A stretch of 46,838 nucleotides of DNA from VXNE01 sp964518405 (GTDB lineage: Bacteria > Pseudomonadota > Gammaproteobacteria > Pseudomonadales > Azotimanducaceae): the NCBI GenBank assembly GCA_964518405.1, contig CAZFGB010000117.1, positions 1 through 46,838 of the forward strand, given 5' to 3'. Positions 7,602 through 15,182 of this stretch are shown one piece after another. Below the pieces are notes generated by a model, which was not told where the DNA came from, ran no database searches, and worked only from the letters and a program-made list of their open reading frames with translations. The stretch's first letter is position 1, and each line of letters opens with the position of its first letter. The position numbers and the translations under genes are program-made.

Positions 7602-8915
7602 TTGCCCGATCACGCCAGTTCCGAGCAGCCATTCGAGGGCGTCCGCATCGTCGAGTTCGGCCAGTTCGTCGCCGTGCCGTTCGCGGCACAGCTTTTGGCT
7701 GAGGGCGGCGCCCAAGTCATCAAGGTCGAGCCGGTGGATGGAGACCCGGCCCGGCGTCTGCGACCGCTGGCATCCATCGATTCGGCCGACGGACCAAAAC
7801 CCATTGCGCCCGAGACGCGCACTTTCCTGTCGCGCAACCGGGGCAAGCGGTCGCTGCCTCTGGCGCTGCGCCACCCGGATGCGAAGCCGGTCATCGACGC
7901 GTTGCTCGCGTGGGCCGACGTTGCCCTCATGAACTTCCGGCCCGGCCTGGCGGAAGAACTGGGCCTGGGCGCGTCGGCGCTCCTGGACCAGTTCCCCCGT
8001 CTCGTCGTCGGTTCCGTGTCGGCGTTCGGCAATCGGGGCCCCGAAGCCGGGAACGCGGCCATGGACATCGTCGTGCAGGCGCGCAGCGGTCTGATGGCGG
8101 CAAACGGCCGCATCGTCGATGGAAAACCGGCCACCGGAGATCCCGTCAGCGCCGACTACATGTGCGCCATGACGCTGGCTTTCGGCGTCAGCGCCGCGCT
8201 GCTGAGACGCGAAACTACGGGACGGGGCGGACGCGTCGACACGTCGCTGCTACAGGCCGCGATGACGCTCGCGAACAACCAGGTCGTCCGCGCCGAAGCC
8301 GAAGACGGCCCGGTTCATCGGGAGGTGCTCGATCGCCTGCAGACACTCCGCGCGGCCGGCGCTCCCTATGCGGCACAGGCCGAGATCATTCCTTCGGTGC
8401 GGGCCCGGTCCATGTCGCAGGTCTACTTCCGGACGTACGAGACGGCGGACGCGACCATCGCCGTAGCCTGCGGCAGTCCTTCGCTGCGAGAGAGATTCAT
8501 GCGCGTCATCGGCCTCGACGACCCGGGCCTCGGTACGAGTCCCGGACTCGACCTCGACAGACACTACGACGCGTTCAAGCCCAGGGTCGAGGCAAGGTTG
8601 CGCGAGCGCGCAAGCGCCAGGTGGGTCGCGGAACTGAACGACGCGGGCGTGCCCGTTTCCACCGTCCGGTTTCCGCTGGAACTGCTCGACGATCCGCAAA
8701 CCAAAGCGAACAACATGTTCCACACGTTCCGGCATCCGACCGTAGGGGACGTGACTGCGCTGTCACCGCCCGTCAATCTCGACGCCGAAGGCTTCGCGCC
8801 GGCGCCGCCCACTGCTCCGCTCGGTTCGGATACGGGGGCGGTCCTCAAGGATCTCGGGTTCGACGGCGATCAGATAGACGCGTTGCTCGACGCGGCGGTG
8901 ACCCGCGACAGTTAG
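7602..8915 (+). CDS. CaiB/BaiF (class III) CoA-transferase
   Basis: A 437-residue family III CoA-transferase, which moves CoA between carboxylic acids through an aspartyl-CoA thioester. The N-terminal GVRIVEFGQFVAVPFAAQLLAEGGAQVIKVE fold start is typical. The predicted nucleophile is Asp180 in TGDPVSA, aligned with the GDxxxG aspartate of formyl-CoA transferase. RFLSRNRGKRSL-like and TGRGGRVDTSLLQAA motifs are also present. The TTG start at 7602 is preferred because AGAAGGT lies 7 nt upstream and the domain starts soon after. The divergent neighbours are decarboxylase-family enzymes, so a pathway in which a beta-keto acid is handled as CoA thioester and free acid is plausible but not shown. 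Confidence 0.88.
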   Translation: MPDHASSEQPFEGVRIVEFGQFVAVPFAAQLLAEGGAQVIKVEPVDGDPARRLRPLASIDSADGPKPIAPETRTFLSRNRGKRSLPLALRHPDAKPVIDALLAWADVALMNFRPGLAEELGLGASALLDQFPRLVVGSVSAFGNRGPEAGNAAMDIVVQARSGLMAANGRIVDGKPATGDPVSADYMCAMTLAFGVSAALLRRETTGRGGRVDTSLLQAAMTLANNQVVRAEAEDGPVHREVLDRLQTLRAAGAPYAAQAEIIPSVRARSMSQVYFRTYETADATIAVACGSPSLRERFMRVIGLDDPGLGTSPGLDLDRHYDAFKPRVEARLRERASARWVAELNDAGVPVSTVRFPLELLDDPQTKANNMFHTFRHPTVGDVTALSPPVNLDAEGFAPAPPTAPLGSDTGAVLKDLGFDGDQIDALLDAAVTRDS

Positions 8916-9056
8916 GCAACTTCGCAGCAGCCGTCGCTTGCCCCCATGTCCTCGATTCACTGCACGCGGTCCGGTGGCGCGTCGTGACCATTGCCAAAAT
9001 GACCCACTTGGAGTTCTAATCCTCCATATCATATGCACTTTCTTTATCAATAGAAT

Positions 9057-9311
9057 ATGCTCAAGAGGACAACGCTTCTGCTCGACGACGAGACGCGGAC
9101 CGCCGCCCACGAACTCGCCCATCGCTACGAGTGCTCGGTTTCGGAGGCAATCCGTCGCGCGGTGACGCGTCATCGCGACGCGACCCTCGGCGTTCCCCGG
9201 GCCAGGCGCGAGGAACGCGCGCGAATACTCGGACACCTGTTCGAGCTCTTTGACGACCACGACCCGGAGGACGAGATCCGTCGCCTGAAAGAGCAGGACG
9301 AGGGGTTCTGA
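9057..9311 (+). CDS. Ribbon-helix-helix antitoxin (VapB-type)
   Basis: An 84-residue protein with an N-terminal ribbon-helix-helix pattern: a short strand (KRTTLLLDDET) and two helices carrying the SVSEAIRRAV core. An acidic C-terminal tail (DDHDPEDEIRRLKEQDE) would wrap the toxin. Its stop overlaps the start of the PIN toxin gene (TGATG), the usual antitoxin-toxin coupling. An 11-bp CATAT/ATATG near-palindrome at 9025-9035 lies just upstream and could be an autoregulatory site. Confidence 0.85.
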   Translation: MLKRTTLLLDDETRTAAHELAHRYECSVSEAIRRAVTRHRDATLGVPRARREERARILGHLFELFDDHDPEDEIRRLKEQDEGF

Positions 9312-9712
9312 TGATCGTGCACCTGGACACGGATTTTCTTGTCTACGCGCTTGCGACGGCGGGCCCCGAACGGCGATGGCTGATCGAAATTGCCGGTTCC
9401 GGCCAGGCGATAGAAATCAGCGCGATCGCGTGGTACGAATTCTCGAGAGGTCCGCGAATCCCGGAGCAGCTGGCAACAGCTCGTTCATTTTTTTCCGCCG
9501 ATGGCATCATCCCGTTCTCGGAACAATTCGCTTCAACGGCGGCCGAAGTGTTTCGTCGGCTCGGATCACCGCGGCGCCGTGCGGCCGATATCTGCATCGG
9601 CGTGACCGCGATGTTGCGCGGCGCAACCCTGATCAGTCGGAACGCCCGAGACTTCGCCGGGATACCCGGCCTCGAAGTGAAGGATCTCGACACAACGGAA
9701 CACGACACCTGA
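9311..9712 (+). CDS. VapC-type PIN-domain toxin ribonuclease
   Basis: A 133-residue PIN protein. The acidic metal-binding residues are present: Asp6 in HLDTDFLVY, Glu43 in AWYEFSRG, Asp93 in AADICIG and a late SRNARDF motif (109-115). VapC toxins are Mg-dependent endoribonucleases that cut tRNA or rRNA. The overlap with the preceding RHH gene marks a complete module. It is the first of two VapBC pairs in this region, and the two toxins are of different PIN subtypes. Confidence 0.88.
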   Translation: MIVHLDTDFLVYALATAGPERRWLIEIAGSGQAIEISAIAWYEFSRGPRIPEQLATARSFFSADGIIPFSEQFASTAAEVFRRLGSPRRRAADICIGVTAMLRGATLISRNARDFAGIPGLEVKDLDTTEHDT

Positions 9713-9735
9713 CCAACGGACACTCGGAGACGGAA

Positions 9736-10929
9736 ATGACTGAAATCCGACCATTCGAAATCGACATCCCGAAGGCCGTGCTGGATGACCTTGCGGCCCG
9801 TCTCGAACGGACGCGCTGGCCGGATGCCGAGACCATCCGTGCCCACGAGGGTCCGCCCCACGACTGGAACCAGGGCGTGCCGCTCGGCTGGGCGAAGGAC
9901 ATTCGAGACTACTGGCTGCACGAATACGACTGGCCCGCGCGGCAGGCCTATTACAACGGCTTTCCGCAATTCATGACCGACGTAGATGGCCTGGACATCC
10001 ACTTCATCCACCGGGCAAGCCGGCATCCGGACGCCTTTCCCCTCGTGATTACCCACGGTTGGCCAGGCTCCGTCGTCGAGTTCCACGCCATCATCGAGCC
10101 GCTTGCCGATCCGACCAACCACGGCGGGGCGGCGGAAGACGCGTTTCACGTCGTCTGCCCTTCCCTGCCCGGCTTCGGGTTTTCGGGTCATCCCCGGGGG
10201 ACCGGTTGGAACATTCCGAAAATCGCCGATGCCTGGAACGAAATCATGGCGCGCCTGGGCTATGACCGTTACTTCGCCCAGGGCGGTGACTGGGGCACGA
10301 CCGTTTCCAACGCTCTCGCGGCACGGCATGCCGGTCGCTGCGCGGGAATCCACGTCAACATGCCGGGCGGCCGGCCGCGCCAGACGCCCGAGAACCCCAC
10401 CGAAGAGGAGAGACGGGCCCTTGAGCGCATTCAACGCCGGCAGGGCAGGGGCGGCGGATACGGCAGCCAACAGAGCTCGCGTCCGCAGACGCTCGGCTAC
10501 GGGTTGGCCGATTCGCCCATGGGACAGGCCGCGTGGATCCTCGAGAAATTCTTCGAGTGGACAGATTGCGACGGCATCCCCGAAAACGCCATCGGCCGCG
10601 ACGAGCTGCTGGACAACGTGATGTTCTACTGGCTGACGGACAGCGGGACGTCATCGGCGCGAATCTATTGGGAGAACGCCCAGAGCCACCTCACCGGCGC
10701 CTACGATGAGCATGCCGTGGAGATCAACGTCCCCACCGGGTGCAGCATCTTTCCCGAGGAGATCACGCCGACGCCGAGGATCTGGGCGGAGAACCGCTAC
10801 CCCAATATCGTTTACTGGAACGAACTGGACAAGGGCGGCCACTTCGCCGCTTTCGAGCAACCCGAGCTATTCGTCGAAGAGTTGCGCAAGTGCTTCCGGC
10901 TGATGCGCCAAGACCAAATGATGACTTGA
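9736..10929 (+). CDS. Epoxide hydrolase, EHN-domain (microsomal/juvenile-hormone type)
   Basis: A 397-residue alpha/beta hydrolase with the N-terminal EHN domain (about residues 1-105, FEIDIPKAVLDDLAARLERTRWPD). The oxyanion-hole motif HGWPGS is at 107-112. The nucleophile is Asp185 in GGDWG, and the acid-base His lies in GGHFAAFE near the C-terminus, with an activating Tyr probably in ARIYWE. The enzyme opens epoxides to vicinal diols through an ester intermediate. No signal peptide is seen. The ATG at 9736 follows GGAGACGGAA. The gene is flanked on both sides by toxin-antitoxin pairs in the same orientation. Confidence 0.92.
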   Translation: MTEIRPFEIDIPKAVLDDLAARLERTRWPDAETIRAHEGPPHDWNQGVPLGWAKDIRDYWLHEYDWPARQAYYNGFPQFMTDVDGLDIHFIHRASRHPDAFPLVITHGWPGSVVEFHAIIEPLADPTNHGGAAEDAFHVVCPSLPGFGFSGHPRGTGWNIPKIADAWNEIMARLGYDRYFAQGGDWGTTVSNALAARHAGRCAGIHVNMPGGRPRQTPENPTEEERRALERIQRRQGRGGGYGSQQSSRPQTLGYGLADSPMGQAAWILEKFFEWTDCDGIPENAIGRDELLDNVMFYWLTDSGTSSARIYWENAQSHLTGAYDEHAVEINVPTGCSIFPEEITPTPRIWAENRYPNIVYWNELDKGGHFAAFEQPELFVEELRKCFRLMRQDQMMT

Positions 10930-10980
10930 TGTTCTCCCAATTGATGATATGGTGCTACCCGGAAGAAACAGAGACGACTG

Positions 10981-11250
10981 ATGCGCACCACGCTTACCAT
11001 TGAGGACGAGACTTTCCGAAAGCTCAGGGAGATCGGCTTTCGGACTGGAAAGTCATTCAAGGCCGTTGTGAACGAAGCGATTCGGGCGGGCATCGAGAAC
11101 GACGGAATCGCCACCTCCGCCAAGCCCTACAGAACCAGACCCGTTGCCATGGGCGAAGTAGTTGGTCAATACGATCTCGACCGCGCACTACAACTCGCGG
11201 ATCGGCTGGAAGACGAGGAAGGCGCGCACAAACTGCAACTGCGCAAGTGA
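10981..11250 (+). CDS. Antitoxin of second VapBC module
   Basis: An 89-residue protein beginning MRTTLTIEDETFRKLREIG, a standard start for ribbon-helix-helix VapB antitoxins, with a KSFKAVVNEAIRAGI second helix. The C-terminal half is charged. Its TGA overlaps the GTG of the following PIN gene (GTGA). Confidence 0.87.
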   Translation: MRTTLTIEDETFRKLREIGFRTGKSFKAVVNEAIRAGIENDGIATSAKPYRTRPVAMGEVVGQYDLDRALQLADRLEDEEGAHKLQLRK

Positions 11251-11675
11251 TCCTGATCGACGCCAACCTGCTGATCTATGCGGTCAATTCAGACGCGCCG
11301 CGACATCCGACCGCGCGGGCTTGGCTCGACGAGACGCTTTCCGGAGCGACGCCGGTCGGGTTGCCGTGGGTATGTGTTCTTGCCTTCCTGCGCATTACGA
11401 CGTCTCCGCGCGTCTTCGCCCGGCCAATACCTGCGGACGCCGCCATCGATCAAATGGAGGAGTGGCTCGATCAACCCTATGTCGACGCGATCGCACCCGG
11501 CGAGAGACATTGGCCGATCCTCGGCAATCTGCTTCGGACATCCGGGATGGCCGGCAACCTCACGACCGACGCGCACGTCGCCTCGATGGCGATTGAACGC
11601 GGCGCTGCTGTCTATTCCGCCGATTACGACTTCAAACGTTTTCCGGGCGTGCAACACGTCGATCCACTGGCCTGA
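11247..11675 (+). CDS. VapC-type PIN-domain toxin, second module
   Basis: A 142-residue PIN toxin starting at a GTG inside the antitoxin stop. Asp5 (LIDANLLIY), Asp108 (NLTTDAHVA) and Asp126/Asp128 (YSADYDF) supply metal ligands. At the position of the usual second acidic residue the helix reads LAFLR, with Ala instead of Glu; I recall this from one PIN subgroup, so it need not mean inactivity. It ends 104 bp before the convergent ychF gene. Confidence 0.87.
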   Translation: MILIDANLLIYAVNSDAPRHPTARAWLDETLSGATPVGLPWVCVLAFLRITTSPRVFARPIPADAAIDQMEEWLDQPYVDAIAPGERHWPILGNLLRTSGMAGNLTTDAHVASMAIERGAAVYSADYDFKRFPGVQHVDPLA

Positions 11676-11779
11676 CGCCCGCCGCGTCGCGGAGCGACTT
11701 CGACCCTCGCCGTTTCCCCGTCACCCGAAGCCAAGGTTCCAGTTCGATGCGATCCGGTTGGGTCGTGGATGATTCGGAC

Positions 11780-12871
11780 CTATACGTTGAATCGAAAGTG
11801 GATTACGTCCCCGTCGCGCACGACATAATCCCTGCCTTCCAGGCGCCATCGACCCGCGTCCCTTGCGCCCTGTTCGCCTCCAAACGACACAAAGTCTTCG
11901 TATGCGATCACTTCCGCGCGAATGAAGCCCCGTTCGAAGTCCGTATGGATGGTCCCCGCAGCCTGCGGTGCGGTGGTTCCCACCGGAACAGTCCAGGCGC
12001 GCGCTTCCTCGGAGTTGTGCGTGAAATAGTCGTGCAGACCCAATAGCCGGTGGCCGGTCCGGATCACGCGTTCAAGACACGGCGCATCCAGCTCCAGATC
12101 GCTCAGAAAATCCATTCTCTCGTCGGCTTCCAGTTCCGCGATCTCGGCTTCAATCTTCGTGCAGATGGGAATGCAGGCGGCGCCTTGCGCGTCGGCAATC
12201 TCCTCCACGGGCGCCAGCAGCGGATTGTCCCGCAGCCCGTCTTCGGCCACGTTGGCGATGTACATGACCGGTTTGGCGGTGAGCAGGTGCAGGTCCGCGA
12301 TTCGCGCCAGCTCATCGGGCGTCAGCTGGAGCGCGCGTACCGGCCCACCCCGTTCCAGCGACGCCCGCACCTTGTCCAGCAGTTCCATCCGGGCGCGGGC
12401 CCGCCTGTCGCCGACGGCCGCGATGCGCCGGACCCGATCACGGGCCCGTTCCACGGTATCGAGGTCGGCCAGCGCCAGTTCGATGTCGACAACCTCGATA
12501 TCGTCCGCGGGAGAGACCTTGCCTGCGACGCTGATGACCTCCTCGTCCTCGAAGCAACGGACCACATGCGCGATGGCCTGGGTTTCGCGAACGTGCGCGA
12601 GAAACTGGTTGCCCAGCCCCTCTCCCCCGGCGGCGCCCTCCACCAATCCCGCGATATCGACGAATTGCACCACCGCCGGCACAGCGCGTTTCGGCGACGT
12701 CAACTCGAAGACTCTCCAAAGACGCGGGTCCGGGACCGGCACCACGCCCACATTCGGCTCGATGGTGCAGAAGGGAAAATTCTCCGTCTCCGCCCCGGCG
12801 CCGGTCATGGCATTGAACAGCGTCGACTTGCCCACATTCGGCAGACCGACGATGCCGCATCGGAAGCCCAC
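11780..12871 (-). CDS. ychF: Redox-responsive ATPase YchF (OLA1 family)
   Basis: A 363-residue Obg-superfamily P-loop protein of standard length. The P-loop is GLPNVGKS (9-16), the G3 motif is DIAGL (72-76), and the base-recognition motif is NVAE (207-210) in place of NKxD, which gives YchF/OLA1 its ATP preference. A coiled-coil region and a C-terminal TGS domain (about 280-363, ending RDGDVIHFRFNV) follow. YchF binds ribosomes and affects stress responses. It lies directly downstream of pth (3-bp gap), the usual gammaproteobacterial order. Confidence 0.97.
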   Translation of the reverse strand: MGFRCGIVGLPNVGKSTLFNAMTGAGAETENFPFCTIEPNVGVVPVPDPRLWRVFELTSPKRAVPAVVQFVDIAGLVEGAAGGEGLGNQFLAHVRETQAIAHVVRCFEDEEVISVAGKVSPADDIEVVDIELALADLDTVERARDRVRRIAAVGDRRARARMELLDKVRASLERGGPVRALQLTPDELARIADLHLLTAKPVMYIANVAEDGLRDNPLLAPVEEIADAQGAACIPICTKIEAEIAELEADERMDFLSDLELDAPCLERVIRTGHRLLGLHDYFTHNSEEARAWTVPVGTTAPQAAGTIHTDFERGFIRAEVIAYEDFVSFGGEQGARDAGRWRLEGRDYVVRDGDVIHFRFNV

Positions 12872-12874
12872 GCA

Positions 12875-13468
12875 CTATACCGCGTCGGGTTTTGGCGCGT
12901 GAAAGCGACTCATTGCCTTGTCCATTTCTCCATCGAGGACAAGCCGCAGCAGGGCGTCGTCCATCGCGAGGCTCGCCTCGACACGCTCGCGATCGCGCTT
13001 GCCGAACTTCTTTCCGGTGAGAAAGCCAATCATGCGGCGCCGACCGGGATGGCCGACACCGATGCGCAGCCGCACGAAGTCGGAACGATTGCCAAGACCC
13101 CGAACGACGCTGGCCACGCCGTTATGCGCGTGATGCCGGCCGCCGTTCTTGAGCCTGGTCACGCCAACCGGGAAGTCCACCTCGTCGTGGGCAATCAGTA
13201 TTTCTTCGGGTTCTATGCCGTAGAACCTCGACAGCGCGCCGACGGCCTCGCCGGACAGGTTGACATAGGTCGACGGCAGGAGAAACCAGATGTCTCGGCC
13301 CAGGACGTCGCCCCGACCGACGCTTCCCCTGAACCTGGTTCGCGGGGCCATGGGCACGGCGAAACGCGTCGCGAGATCCTCAACCCACCATGCGCCGATA
13401 TTGTGTGGCGTACCCTGATACTGCCGGCCGGGGTTGCCAAGCCCCGCGATCAGACGAATGCGAGACAT
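12875..13468 (-). CDS. pth: Peptidyl-tRNA hydrolase
   Basis: A 197-residue Pth that hydrolyses the ester bond of peptidyl-tRNAs that drop off the ribosome. GLGNPG, TPHNIG (the catalytic His), STYVNLSGE and AHDEVDFP carry the conserved Asn, His and Asp residues. The loop usually written GGHNG is NGGRHHAHNG here, a small variation that keeps the His-Asn-Gly. It lies between rplY and ychF on the same strand and is probably cotranscribed with them. Confidence 0.96.
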   Translation of the reverse strand: MSRIRLIAGLGNPGRQYQGTPHNIGAWWVEDLATRFAVPMAPRTRFRGSVGRGDVLGRDIWFLLPSTYVNLSGEAVGALSRFYGIEPEEILIAHDEVDFPVGVTRLKNGGRHHAHNGVASVVRGLGNRSDFVRLRIGVGHPGRRRMIGFLTGKKFGKRDRERVEASLAMDDALLRLVLDGEMDKAMSRFHAPKPDAV

Positions 13469-13525
13469 GTCTCGCCGCCAACACGTTCGCTCCCGCGGCC
13501 GGTTGGCGGTTCAATCCCGGTCGGC

Positions 13526-14227
13526 CTAATCGGTCGACGCGTCGCCCTCGTCATCCGCGTCGGGGTCTTCCGGCTCTCCCGGCGCTTCCTCCTCGCCTTC
13601 AAGCAGTGCTTCCTCCCCGGCTTCCATTTCATCTTCCAGTCCGCCGCGCGGCGCCTGTACGCTCACTACCGGCGTATCGTGCTCCCCGCTGGACGCCAGC
13701 GCCACTATCGAAACGCCTTCGGGAAGCTCCAGGTCCGAAAGGTGCAACGCCTGGCCAAGGTCCAGATGCTCGACATCGACGTCGATGGATGCCGGCAGGG
13801 CCGCCGGCAGACACGCGATTTCGACCTCGATCAGGTTGTGCGAAATGTTGCCTCCGCTCTCACGCACGCCTATGCACTTGTCTTCGTTCAGGAACCGCAG
13901 CGGCACGCTGATCTGGATGGGCGTGTCGGCGCGGACGCGCATGAAGTCGAGGTGCAGCACCTTCTCGTTCGCCGGATGACGCTGCAGGTCACGCAGTACG
14001 GCCTGTTCAGGCGCCCCATCGATCTGCAGTTGAATGATCTGGGAAAAAAATGCCTGTTGCTCCATGGCCTTGGTGAGAAACCGGAGTTCCACCGCGACGA
14101 GCACCGGGTCCGCGCCTCCGCCGTAGACGACGCCGGGAACCTTGTTCCCCTCTCTGCGCAGCCGCCTGACCGCCGACTTGCCGGAGCCGACCCTGCTTTG
14201 GGCTTCCAAAACGCATTGTTCCGTCAT
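13526..14227 (-). CDS. rplY: Ribosomal protein bL25, long (Ctc/TL5) form
   Basis: A 233-residue bL25 that binds 5S rRNA. The N-terminal L25 domain spans about 1-95 (SAVRRLRREGNKVPGVVYGG), the TL5 beta domain about 100-190, and the last 40 residues form a strongly acidic tail. The open frame extends to 14257, but the ATG at 14227 follows GGAGG with about 10 nt spacing and matches family starts. It is followed by pth. A prs gene, usual between tRNA-Gln and rplY in gammaproteobacteria, is absent. Confidence 0.95.
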   Translation of the reverse strand: MTEQCVLEAQSRVGSGKSAVRRLRREGNKVPGVVYGGGADPVLVAVELRFLTKAMEQQAFFSQIIQLQIDGAPEQAVLRDLQRHPANEKVLHLDFMRVRADTPIQISVPLRFLNEDKCIGVRESGGNISHNLIEVEIACLPAALPASIDVDVEHLDLGQALHLSDLELPEGVSIVALASSGEHDTPVVSVQAPRGGLEDEMEAGEEALLEGEEEAPGEPEDPDADDEGDASTD

Positions 14228-14304
14228 GCTACTCACATCCTCCGCGTGCATCTCCACGCAGCCGCCATCGGATCGTCAACGAAAATACCGACGACGTCGC
14301 AATA

Positions 14305-14379
14305 TGGCTGGGGTGGCAGGATTCGAACCTGCGAATGCCGGGATCAAAACCCGGTGCCTTACCGCTTGGCGACACCCCA
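14305..14379 (-). tRNA. tRNA-Gln (anticodon TTG)
   Basis: The minus strand folds as a full cloverleaf. The acceptor TGGGGTG pairs with CACCCCA, the anticodon stem CCGGG/CCCGG closes the loop TTTTGAT with anticodon TTG, and the T arm contains GGTTCGAATCC. The discriminator G and the CCA end are encoded (14305-14308). It closely resembles E. coli tRNA-Gln. It sits upstream of rplY-pth-ychF, as in many gammaproteobacteria. Confidence 0.97.
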
Positions 14380-14718
14380 ATCCGCGCTTCCAGCCGTGTT
14401 TCGGTTTGCCGAATGGTTCGCCGCAGGGATCCGGGGCGCTCCTCCCGGAATCCGCGCTCCAAGACGGGGGCGGCGCGTATTGTATGGCGGGGCCCCGATG
14501 TGTCAATGCAACGCAATCCCCCGCCGGAGTAACCACGTTGAACCTTGGCCGAAGAGCGCGCACCGAAGAAACTTCCATGGAAGTACGCCGCCGGCGACGG
14601 GGGTGCGCCCGCCACTTCCTTGCGTATCAGCGGCCCCGGCTGAAGGCTCCTCCGGTAATCCTTCAGGGATCCCGTCATCGATCCCGGGGACTAAAAGGCG
14701 ATACCTTCGGGCCGCGCG
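14380..14718. other. 339-bp non-coding stretch upstream of tRNA-Gln
   Basis: Apart from the tRNA promoter at 14479-14506 I find no gene here. Open frames crossing it run antisense or through the tRNA and show no domain. In related gammaproteobacteria ispE commonly lies upstream of this tRNA; no remnant of it is recognisable. Confidence 0.55.
14479..14506 (-). promoter_or_regulatory. Sigma-70 promoter for tRNA-Gln
   Basis: On the minus strand a perfect -35 TTGACA (14501-14506) and a -10 TACAAT (14479-14484, 5 of 6) are separated by 16 bp; the spacer contains a GGGGCCCC palindrome. Transcription would start near 14472, about 93 nt before the tRNA 5' end, and may read on into rplY. Confidence 0.75.
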
Positions 14719-15054
14719 TTACCCAACCGAAGCGATTGCATCATCGCGGGTGCCGTGCACGGCGATGATCTTGTCGAAACCGCTGATCCGAAAAACCTCG
14801 TCGATCTGTTCCGAAAGCGAGCACAGGGCGAACCCGGCATTCCGCTGGCGCATCGTCTTCGCGACCAGCAGGATCGCGCGAAGGCCAGCACTGCTGATAT
14901 AGGAAATGCTGCCGAGATCCGCGACCACGGCACCTTCCGAATCGGCTATCGCATCCATGACCGAGGATTGGAAGTCGCTGGCGTTCTGGCCGTCGATGCG
15001 GCCTTCCGGCTTCAGAACGAGCACGCCGTTTACCTGCTCCGGATTAACTTTCAT
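14719..15054 (-). CDS. STAS-domain protein (anti-anti-sigma factor-like)
   Basis: A 111-residue single STAS domain. The strand pattern VLVLKPEGRIDG and the loop SISYISSAGLRAIL carry the conserved serine that anti-sigma kinases phosphorylate in SpoIIAA-type proteins. No cognate kinase or phosphatase gene is nearby. A minus-strand TATAAT at 15136-15141 could be its -10, but I found no good -35. The distance to amtB is 128 bp, so coupling with ammonium transport is not shown. Confidence 0.88.
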   Translation of the reverse strand: MKVNPEQVNGVLVLKPEGRIDGQNASDFQSSVMDAIADSEGAVVADLGSISYISSAGLRAILLVAKTMRQRNAGFALCSLSEQIDEVFRISGFDKIIAVHGTRDDAIASVG

Positions 15055-15182
15055 CGTTGTCGTTCTCCAAAGAATTCATCCTGCCAGAACCTTGCCAAAT
15101 CCACTGCCCATGAAGTGCTTGGGAGTATCCGACAAATTATAGCGGGATTGTACATCAGCTTTCGTGTTTCTTGATCCGACCC

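Noticed and set aside
12050..14902. A 950-codon plus-strand open frame
   Set aside because: It runs antisense to ychF, pth, rplY and through tRNA-Gln, all strongly supported; such long antisense frames are common in GC-rich DNA.
15060..15182. A full sigma-70 promoter for the STAS gene
   Set aside because: A perfect TATAAT is present at 15136-15141 on the minus strand, but no acceptable -35 at 15-19 bp spacing.
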